A stretch of 64,000 bases of DNA, from NCBI GenBank assembly GCA_964529175.1, contig CAZGVO010000008.1, positions 140,276 to 204,275 of the forward strand. The letters are read 5' to 3'. The stretch's first letter is position 1. Each line of letters starts with the position of its first letter. This DNA is from JAAFJM01 sp964529175 (GTDB taxonomy: Bacteria > Bacteroidota > Bacteroidia > UKL13-3). The notes beneath the pieces were generated by a model. That model was not told the DNA's origin. It saw nothing but the letters and a program-made list of their open reading frames with translations, and ran no database searches. This document shows, in pieces, positions 42,868 to 50,013 of the stretch. Made by a program: the position numbers and the translations under genes.

Positions 42868-42930
42868 GCCTCGTAGAGGCGAAACTATGGTAATGTAAAA
42901 TAATCAAACCTATAAAAGTCCTGTAAGGAC
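42868..42930. repeat. pair of REP-like hairpins with GTA loops
   Basis: GCCTC-GTA-GAGGC (42868-42880) and GTCCT-GTA-AGGAC (42918-42930) share a 5-bp stem with a GTA loop, 37 bp apart, in a spacer with no gene. Similar paired GTA-loop hairpins occur between genes in other Bacteroidota. The surrounding 42655-43079 contains nothing else besides the gyrA terminator. Confidence 0.6.
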
Positions 42931-43079
42931 GAGCCTATTTAAATAAATAATAACAATAAGGGCACCTTAAAGTAAATTGTTTTTATTGATGATAATTATT
43001 TATTATAAGTAAATCCTTACAAGATTATTTATTAAACAAAACTTTTTTAATAAACTTCATGTAATTTCCATTTATTTGA

Positions 43080-43163
43080 AATAGTGAAAATTGGATTGGA
43101 GAGGAAACTGGTCACGGACAAAAGTATGGAACTAAAACAGCCAATGACTTAATGATAAACTAA
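43080..43163 (+). pseudogene. possible 3' remnant of a lost gene
   Basis: A short frame just after a TGA reads NSENWIGEETGHGQKYG and ends DLMIN before a TAA at 43163. Its Gly/Thr/Lys-rich, ordered composition looks more like a C-terminus than random AT-rich spacer, but 27 codons cannot prove that. I do not recognise the family. Confidence 0.2.
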
Positions 43164-43217
43164 CTAATGGGACGATAGCGAATGCTGATTATTAAACAAA
43201 TAAGAGTCAATAATTTT

Positions 43218-44120
43218 ATGACAATACAAAAAATTTATGTCGTATCAATTTTACTATTAATTCTGGGTTTTCAGTGTAACACTAACGAAATTCCCAAATT
43301 AGTATTAGAAAAATTAAAAGTAAAACCGAATCCCGAATATCATTGCAATAGAATTATTGTTTTTCAAAATGCTACAAGTTCTGCTAGTTTTGGTTTCAAT
43401 TTTTATTATCGATTTTCAAGTGAATTTATTTATGAAACTTCTGAACAAAAAGTATTAGATGATTTTGAGAAGATGACAAATGAAGCACAAAAAACGAGTT
43501 ATTGTTGTTGCCCTCCTTCAAGCTTTTATACCCTAGCATTTTACGATAAAATCAATTATTACTTGAGTTATTTGGTTGATACTGTCGAGTTTAAAGATAA
43601 AGTTAGAATTTATGAAAAAAGCTATCAATTCTCTTACATTGTTGAGAAGGAAAAATGGTCGAAATTTTTAAACAAATTAAATAAGATTAGTATAAAGGAG
43701 TATTTTATTCCTGATATTAAAAATGCTAGAGAAATTTATAATTACACTATCAAAAATAATTTACCAATTGTAAATAACCATAGAATCTCTAAGGAATGGA
43801 TGAATTTTGATGGTGATTTTAAATTGAAAATAACAAAAGAAAATGAAATGATGAATGTAACAGATGTTTATGTTGATTTATTTTTTGAATATCCAAATGA
43901 CTCTTTTAAAATTGAAACAATTGGCCATGTTACAAACAGCTCTTCTAGTGATGGGAAAAAGTTTAATGATGAAATTATTTTACAAATATTCTGTAATAAA
44001 GATTTTTATGACAAATTTAAAGGTTCAAAATCGCTGTATACAAAAGCTATTGCAAATTTTTATGTGATTGCTTCAAAGGATGAATTAGTTAAAATTGATA
44101 ATATTGCAAGGTTAGAATAA
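43218..44120 (+). CDS. putative lipoprotein
   Basis: The ATG at 43218 opens a 300-aa protein with a lipoprotein signal (MTIQKIYVVSILLLILGFQC, lipobox Cys20); the longer frame from 43182 would put a polar stretch in front. The mature protein contains a cluster of cysteines (SYCCCPPSS, near residue 98), unusual for a lipoprotein, and otherwise beta-rich sequence without recognised domains. It follows the fragment at 43080-43163 and a REP-like pair, which suggests a rearranged locus, and is convergent with the 780-aa gene. Function unknown. The cysteine cluster might bind metal or form disulfides. Confidence 0.66.
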   Translation: MTIQKIYVVSILLLILGFQCNTNEIPKLVLEKLKVKPNPEYHCNRIIVFQNATSSASFGFNFYYRFSSEFIYETSEQKVLDDFEKMTNEAQKTSYCCCPPSSFYTLAFYDKINYYLSYLVDTVEFKDKVRIYEKSYQFSYIVEKEKWSKFLNKLNKISIKEYFIPDIKNAREIYNYTIKNNLPIVNNHRISKEWMNFDGDFKLKITKENEMMNVTDVYVDLFFEYPNDSFKIETIGHVTNSSSSDGKKFNDEIILQIFCNKDFYDKFKGSKSLYTKAIANFYVIASKDELVKIDNIARLE

Positions 44121-44229
44121 TTATTACTACTACAACATCAATAATTGACTTTTAGTCCTCTGATTTGGATTTGAAATTCAAATTGTTTAACAAAAGATTT
44201 GGAATCCGCCTTTAATGGAATTTGTTTTA

Positions 44230-46572
44230 TTAATAGTAATAATTTCTATTCCAATAACGTTGCTTGGCAATTCTATTTCCTTTTCTCACATAGTTGTTGG
44301 TGTAGTCATAATACATATCACAATTGGTATAAACCAACGTTAAATTATCAAATTCTTTTGTATTTTTGCATAACAATTTCAAAGTATTTAACTCTTCATC
44401 AAACGTTGGATCTTTATCAATATTTTTTATAAATGCTATGTTTATTTGAATCAAAACTTTTAGTTTTTCGTCCTTTACATATTGCAATGCTTTTTTGTAA
44501 AATGGCAACGCCCAATCGCCATAAACATAATGATGATTTATTAATTTGGCATATTCTTTATTCTCCACACCACTCGAAATATAATTACTCATCATGGGCC
44601 AAGCATTTCCATGCAAGGTCATATTCATGTAAGCATTTCCAACATAAAAATTAACCAAAGCATTATTGGGTTCTCTAAGTAATTGTTGCTTGTATTTTAT
44701 CAATTGTGCTAAAAAAGTTTTTTTATTATAAATATATTCATCGGTATGTTTGTACCTAAACATAAACACATCATCTCTTATATAACTAAATGGTTCGGTG
44801 TTTAAAACGCTGTCGCTTAAATTGGCGTAAACTTGGTATGCTTCGGTAAGTTTATTTTGCCTCATTAGTTTCAGCCCTTTGTAGTCAATCAATCTTAGTG
44901 TATCAATAGGAATTCTATCTTCTGTTTCATCAAAGTATTCATAATAAACACCTTGTGTAATCATGGTTTCAAAATTGGTTTTGTTTTGTTTGCGAATTAT
45001 GGCCAATATTTCATCAATATCATTCACACTTGCATCATTATAAATTTCAGATAAGTAGTAATATTCCTTCGATCTGATTAAATCATTTTGCGTATTTAAT
45101 AAAAATCCTTTTGCTCTATAAGCGGGTTTTGTTTTCAAAAATTCAGCCACTGTTCTAGTTAGTTGTTGCGCATAATATTGCGCAGCATCTAATTTATTAT
45201 TTTGCTTAATTTCAGCTAATAAATTCAATAAATTGGGTTCAAAATTTTTGTCAATTTCTTTGGTATGTAAATCTAATAAAAACAAAATCACCTTTGCTTG
45301 CAGCGCATATTTATTGTTTTTATACGTGCTCAAATCTTTTAAATAACTGTTGGCCGAAGAAAAACTTCCTCGCAAAATATCGATATAAGAAATGGCGAGA
45401 GATAGGAATAATTTATCATCATTTTTAGTTGTTTTTTGATTGTATACTTGTTTTAAAAACTGATTTACTTTTCCTGCATAAGCCATATCATTTTTGTAAT
45501 TCACCACAAAGTGTTTTTCGTTTTCACCGTACCAAAATTCATCGTTAAAGTTCATTCCACTAATTTGTTTACTCCAAAGCCAATTTTCCAATTTATTTAC
45601 TTCGCGAGTAACTAAAAATTTAAAGTCTCTATTGGTGGGTTGAAGGTTATAAATTGTTTGTATTTCGTTTAAACAAGGACCAGGATTTCTAAACATTTGT
45701 ATTGCCAAACAAGTAGCTTTTTCAATAGGATTATTACTTTGCTTAAACTTAGTTTGTAAATAAGTTTTGGGTAATAAATCAGCCATTCTTGCTCTTTTGT
45801 CTTTAGCATTTATGTATACTTCCAACATTGTATTTTCACCTTGTAACAATGCATAATAATGCTTTGCGGAATAATACATCCAATCCTTATTTCCTTTTTC
45901 AAATTCGTTTTCAAAAAGCTGAATTAATTTATTTTTAGCGTTGGTTTTTAAAGAGTCTTTTTCACCCTTCCATAATTCATAATATTGTAACGAAATGAGT
46001 TTATAAGCGAACCTTCTTTTCAAGAATGAATCAGCAGTTTTATGGTACAATTCTTCTAAATTTTCCTTTAAATGCTGATCTTTATAATTAATGGCTTCAT
46101 TGTAATCCCAATTGTTAAACAAATTTTTTTTACCAATATCAAAATTTACATCTTTTAGTAATTGCAAGTAATTAAAAGCTTTAGGAAATTTGGTTTTGGC
46201 TGTATGTAAAAAAGGATTATTTATATCCCAAGCGGCTTTGTTTTTCCAATAATTTTCTGGCTTTAATTCATACAAAAAACTAATCACATCCTTATCAGTA
46301 ATACTTTTATCATTCAGTTTTTGCTTCCATTCTTGCACATTCAATTCATCGGCTTCCGATAAAACAATGGTTTCATTATCAGAACTGTACGTGTAATGCT
46401 CAGGTTCGTAATAAAAATTTATGAGTTCGTTAAATGGTAAAATATCACTAAAAAAATGACTCACACGAATGCTATTTGCATCAGCAAAATCAATGCAATT
46501 GAAAGCAGTTTTTATTGGAAAAACAGCAAAAAAACTACTCAGTAATGTGATAAATACTTTTTGCAACTTCAT
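44230..46572 (-). CDS. large secreted hypothetical protein
   Basis: A 780-aa protein with a signal peptide (MKLQKVFITLLSSFFAVFPI), therefore exported. Its composition is Asn/Lys/Tyr/Leu-rich and helical throughout, with segments like TEAYQVYANLSDSV and NALVNFYVGNAYMN that resemble TPR helices near the C-terminus (about 590-700). No catalytic motif found. The start overlaps the end of the upstream lipoprotein gene by 38 bp, yet this ATG is the one that gives the signal peptide, so the two genes are translationally coupled. With the 343-aa lipoprotein it forms a two-gene envelope operon of unknown function. Confidence 0.72.
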   Translation of the reverse strand: MKLQKVFITLLSSFFAVFPIKTAFNCIDFADANSIRVSHFFSDILPFNELINFYYEPEHYTYSSDNETIVLSEADELNVQEWKQKLNDKSITDKDVISFLYELKPENYWKNKAAWDINNPFLHTAKTKFPKAFNYLQLLKDVNFDIGKKNLFNNWDYNEAINYKDQHLKENLEELYHKTADSFLKRRFAYKLISLQYYELWKGEKDSLKTNAKNKLIQLFENEFEKGNKDWMYYSAKHYYALLQGENTMLEVYINAKDKRARMADLLPKTYLQTKFKQSNNPIEKATCLAIQMFRNPGPCLNEIQTIYNLQPTNRDFKFLVTREVNKLENWLWSKQISGMNFNDEFWYGENEKHFVVNYKNDMAYAGKVNQFLKQVYNQKTTKNDDKLFLSLAISYIDILRGSFSSANSYLKDLSTYKNNKYALQAKVILFLLDLHTKEIDKNFEPNLLNLLAEIKQNNKLDAAQYYAQQLTRTVAEFLKTKPAYRAKGFLLNTQNDLIRSKEYYYLSEIYNDASVNDIDEILAIIRKQNKTNFETMITQGVYYEYFDETEDRIPIDTLRLIDYKGLKLMRQNKLTEAYQVYANLSDSVLNTEPFSYIRDDVFMFRYKHTDEYIYNKKTFLAQLIKYKQQLLREPNNALVNFYVGNAYMNMTLHGNAWPMMSNYISSGVENKEYAKLINHHYVYGDWALPFYKKALQYVKDEKLKVLIQINIAFIKNIDKDPTFDEELNTLKLLCKNTKEFDNLTLVYTNCDMYYDYTNNYVRKGNRIAKQRYWNRNYYY

Positions 46573-47566
46573 GATGAACGATGGATTTTGTTTTGTCTGT
46601 TAAACTAAAAATTGAAACAGTATAATGGTCTGTATTTTTAAATTTTGCTATTAAATCATTGGCTTCTTGCATTGATTTTTCATCCATATCCTCCACTTTT
46701 ATTTCATTTCCTTTTCTAATATAAAAGTCTTCCAAAACAGTATCTGACTTACTTTCAAAAATGTTTTTACTTTTTTGATTACAAAAAGTCAAAGCACTTG
46801 TTGCATCAAAATTCCGGAGTAAACCTACAAAAACTTTATTGGCATAAATTACGCTCCACGAGAACGAAGGCAGAATAAAATCGAGTGGAAGTTTGTATTT
46901 TTCAGTTCTTACATATTTTAATCCTTCTTCTTTGTCAAAAATCGAATTTTGTTCACTGTAATTCTTTGGAGAGTTAAAATTATACAACATCAATGCGCCT
47001 CTGTCTGCTGGAGGAATGCCTGTTTTATCAGGATATTTATATTGATAAAGTCGGATGGTAACAGATTGAATATGTTTGGGTAGTTTTTGTTTTAACAAGT
47101 TTAGAAACAAAAAGTATTTTTCTTTTGTACCAGCTGACCAATCACAATCAATTTGATATTCCATAAATGAAGTATCAATTTTAGCAGCCAAACGTTCAGA
47201 AAGTTCTTTAAGTTCGGATTCGTTGGCATTTTCAAAAACTTTGTTGGTAATAAAAATGCATGGAATAAATTGATGATACAATCTAATTGCAACATCGTTA
47301 GGCGCTTCGTTTATGCCATTAACTGGGAATATTCCTTGCGCATTGTTCCAATCGATATCGTATTGTTTGAAATAAATTTTCGAAATTTGATTGGTTTTAA
47401 GCCAAGGCAAATACGATTCAAAATTACTGTTATAACGAGTCATATCTCCATTCCACCAGTACACACCATTCGTTATTGGCTTTTTATTTTTATCTATTGT
47501 ACAGGCATTAAATAGCACTAAAACAATAATTACAAGCAGTAATTTTGATTGGAAATGGAGTTTCAT
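46535..47566 (-). CDS. putative lipoprotein, TIM-barrel-like
   Basis: A 343-aa protein with a lipobox (LLLVIIVLVLFNAC, Cys22). The mature part opens with NGVYWWNGDMTRYNSNFESY and later reads CDWSAGTKEKYFLFLNLLKQ, a layout of alternating strands and helices that resembles TIM-barrel (glycoside-hydrolase-like) proteins; the acidic residues in YQIDCDWSAG (around 135-145) could be in the active-site region. The resemblance is a visual impression, not a motif match. It is the first gene of a two-gene unit with the 780-aa protein (38-bp overlap) and probably sits in the outer membrane facing the periplasm. Confidence 0.68.
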   Translation of the reverse strand: MKLHFQSKLLLVIIVLVLFNACTIDKNKKPITNGVYWWNGDMTRYNSNFESYLPWLKTNQISKIYFKQYDIDWNNAQGIFPVNGINEAPNDVAIRLYHQFIPCIFITNKVFENANESELKELSERLAAKIDTSFMEYQIDCDWSAGTKEKYFLFLNLLKQKLPKHIQSVTIRLYQYKYPDKTGIPPADRGALMLYNFNSPKNYSEQNSIFDKEEGLKYVRTEKYKLPLDFILPSFSWSVIYANKVFVGLLRNFDATSALTFCNQKSKNIFESKSDTVLEDFYIRKGNEIKVEDMDEKSMQEANDLIAKFKNTDHYTVSIFSLTDKTKSIVHHEVAKSIYHITE

Positions 47567-47667
47567 GAAATAGTTGGGATTTTTGTAACAAACTTAACAA
47601 ACATTTTTCAAGATTTTGGAACAAAATCATTCTATTTTATACAAGGTTAGTATTTGTTTTTTTAGGT

Positions 47668-48183
47668 TTATAACCCTAAAAACATATCGCTGTACGATTT
47701 TTCCATTATTTGTGGAGGAGTTAGTTCAAAGAAATCAAAATAAAAATCGCACTGTTTTTTCATCTCATCAATAGTAAACGCATTATCAGTATCAATGGCC
47801 TCCACTTCAATAAAAGCACCTAAGTTTTCAACCATGTCAAAATGGAATTTAACATTATTGATGAAGTAAATTTTTCTCCTTTTATCCACTACTATTTTAA
47901 CGCCTAACTGTTTAGTTAAAATATTTTTTAGTGCTTCATCTGCTGGGTGTTTATATAAAATAATTTGTGATTCTTTGGCTCCAGCGTAATTAGCTCTATC
48001 GTAATTTATCAAAGCGTTTTCAATATTTCCTTCTCTTAGTTTTAACCTTCCTGTGGTTGCGTTAAAATAAGTATCTATTTGGTGGTCAATTCCTTTAAAA
48101 ACAGGATTTAATGTAAGTAACTTGTTTTCATAAGTTTCTATTTGATCAACCTTTGCCTTAAACTCAAAATTTTTTATATTCAT
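47668..48183 (-). CDS. CYTH domain protein (class IV adenylate cyclase/triphosphatase type)
   Basis: A 171-aa CYTH protein. The N-terminal EFKAK (the ExExK-like motif, with one Glu replaced by Lys context: NFEFKAKV), DTYF, GRLKLRE, DKRRKIY and the EVEAID pair of acidic strands at about 125-135 follow the CYTH tunnel pattern. CYTH enzymes bind triphosphates with two metal ions; members are adenylate cyclases, thiamine triphosphatases or tripolyphosphatases. The first motif is not a perfect ExExK, so catalytic ability is uncertain. It is monocistronic, and its start is followed upstream by the paaN terminator. Confidence 0.78.
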   Translation of the reverse strand: MNIKNFEFKAKVDQIETYENKLLTLNPVFKGIDHQIDTYFNATTGRLKLREGNIENALINYDRANYAGAKESQIILYKHPADEALKNILTKQLGVKIVVDKRRKIYFINNVKFHFDMVENLGAFIEVEAIDTDNAFTIDEMKKQCDFYFDFFELTPPQIMEKSYSDMFLGL

Positions 48184-48210
48184 TTTTCATATTTTAAATG
48201 TTTTACAAGC

Positions 48211-48246
48211 AAAAAAGCGGCTACCAATAATGGTAAACCGCTTTTT
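48211..48246 (-). terminator. terminator of paaN
   Basis: On the minus strand AAAAAGCGGTTTACCA pairs with TGGTAGCCGCTTTTT (a short bulge) around TTAT, 24 bp after the stop. Confidence 0.72.
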
Positions 48247-48269
48247 GTATAATGCTTATTATTAATCAA

Positions 48270-49934
48270 TTACATATATCTGTTTCCTACCCAAACAAAA
48301 CGTTTGCTCACAAACTCAGTATTGGTAAAACTAGCGTTTCCTGCTGGGTTTCCACCAGTTAAGTGGAAATCGCTAAAGGCAGCGTGAGAATTAATAAATC
48401 CAGCACCTGTAAAGTTAAATGTTACTGGAACAAAAGCTTCATTCATTTCATCTGCTATCAATTCTTTAGTAGCTTGGTTGGTAGTGTAGGCACCGCAAGT
48501 TAATGCGCCTTTTTCCATTACCAAAGCTTTGCATAAAACCAATGAATCTTCAACTGAATCGGTTTTTACTATAAATAATACTGGCCCAAAGCACTCGCGG
48601 TTGTAAATATCTTTTTGGCTTTTATCTACTTCTATTACTACAGGAGTAGCAATACGAGCATCTGTAAACTCTTCGTTTTTAATAGCTTTGGTATCTAAAA
48701 CTAAATTACCACCTAAGTTTTTAGCTTCGTTTGTTCTTTTGTATGTAGCTTCTGCTTGAATAGCTCCTAAAGTGCCTGGGCCAGCTTTTGGGTTATCAAC
48801 TAAACCTGTAATGGCGGCTGCAATTCCTTTTACTACATCATCATAACTTACTAAACCGTTAGCGGTTTCAACACCATTTTTACTTACAAAAATATTTTGT
48901 GGAGCAGTACACATTTGGCCACTGTATAAACTTGCCGAAAACGCAATATTGGCTAATACTGGTTGTAAATCGTTAACAGAATCTAAAATCATGCTGTTAA
49001 CACCTGCTTTTTCAGTAAAAGATAACTTTGGCAAACTTTCTACATAGTTACCAAACTCTGAACTACCAGTAAAATCTACCATTTTAATAGTATTGTTTTC
49101 TGCTAATTGTTTAGTAATTGGGTTTGCTGAACTATCGGCTGCTAATTGAACAATATTTGCATCAAAACCATTTTCGGCTAATACATTTTGAATTTCTTCA
49201 ATTACAATAGCAATAGGTAAAATAGCTTTTGGATGAGGTTTAACAATACACGCATTTCCTGTAATTAAAGTGGCGTATAAACCTGGAACTGTGTTCCAAA
49301 TAGGAAAGGTAGAACAGCCAATTACTAAGCCTACACCTTTAGCTACAGGTTTAAAATCTTTGTTTACTTTTAAATCGAATTTACCAAAGTTTTTTACCCA
49401 TTCTACTTGTTCAGGGTAACGAGTTAATTCTTGATAACCAGCTGCTATTGCTTCTAAGGCTCTATCGTTAGCATGTGGTCCGCTAGCTTGAAAACTCATC
49501 ATAAACGCTTGACCAGTAGTATGCATGGTGGCATAAGCTATATCAAAAAAACGAGCGCTGATTCTTTCTAATGTTTCAATTAAAATGCCTGCACGAGTGC
49601 TTGCATTGGTTTTACTCCAACTTTTTTGAGCAGTGTTAGCATTGTTAATTAATGTATCAACTGAAAAAATAGGATATTTTACGCCAACACCTACCTGTAA
49701 AAAAGGTGAAATTTCTTCACCATGCCAAGCAGTTTCGCTAGTTTGTTTTAAACCTTTAAAATCATTGTTCATGGTAGCGCTAATCCAAGCTTTTGCTTTT
49801 GCGTCAGCATCTTCGGCATAAGCCTTAGGGTTTTCAGGATATGGAGTATAATAAGTACGTTCGGCCAATGCTTTAATAGCAGTGCTTAAAGTATTTTGGT
49901 GTTTTTCAAAAAGATTCATTGTTTGGTTTGTCAT
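48270..49934 (-). CDS. paaN: phenylacetic acid degradation aldehyde dehydrogenase PaaN
   Basis: A 554-aa aldehyde dehydrogenase of the PaaN type. YYTPYPENPKAY near the N-terminus is characteristic, and the ALDH core shows VIGCSTFPIWNTVPGLYATL, FTGSSEFG (NAD loop) and the catalytic cysteine C342 in SLYSGQMCTAPQ. PaaN proteins are linked to phenylacetate catabolism or act as stand-alone ALDHs; the ring-cleavage hydratase domain of PaaZ is absent. No other paa gene is nearby, so the substrate is uncertain. A perfect promoter ends 8 bp upstream of the ATG at 49934, so the message is nearly leaderless; the ATG at 49919 (MNLFEKHQ) is an alternative start. Confidence 0.85.
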   Translation of the reverse strand: MTNQTMNLFEKHQNTLSTAIKALAERTYYTPYPENPKAYAEDADAKAKAWISATMNNDFKGLKQTSETAWHGEEISPFLQVGVGVKYPIFSVDTLINNANTAQKSWSKTNASTRAGILIETLERISARFFDIAYATMHTTGQAFMMSFQASGPHANDRALEAIAAGYQELTRYPEQVEWVKNFGKFDLKVNKDFKPVAKGVGLVIGCSTFPIWNTVPGLYATLITGNACIVKPHPKAILPIAIVIEEIQNVLAENGFDANIVQLAADSSANPITKQLAENNTIKMVDFTGSSEFGNYVESLPKLSFTEKAGVNSMILDSVNDLQPVLANIAFSASLYSGQMCTAPQNIFVSKNGVETANGLVSYDDVVKGIAAAITGLVDNPKAGPGTLGAIQAEATYKRTNEAKNLGGNLVLDTKAIKNEEFTDARIATPVVIEVDKSQKDIYNRECFGPVLFIVKTDSVEDSLVLCKALVMEKGALTCGAYTTNQATKELIADEMNEAFVPVTFNFTGAGFINSHAAFSDFHLTGGNPAGNASFTNTEFVSKRFVWVGNRYM

Positions 49935-49941
49935 AATGTGG

Positions 49942-49971
49942 CAAAAATAGGTGTGAAAGTTAAATTCACAA
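49942..49971 (-). promoter_or_regulatory. promoter of paaN
   Basis: On the minus strand TTG (49971-49969), exactly 19 nt, then TATTTTTG (49949-49942): a full match to TTG-N19-TAnnTTTG. The annotated ATG begins 7 nt later. Confidence 0.68.
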
Positions 49972-50013
49972 GTAAAGAATTTTTAATTTATATATTAATT
50001 GATTGGTGAAGCT

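Noticed and set aside
48270..49934. PaaZ-type bifunctional enzyme
   Set aside because: Length of 554 aa and absence of a C-terminal hydratase domain fit PaaN instead.
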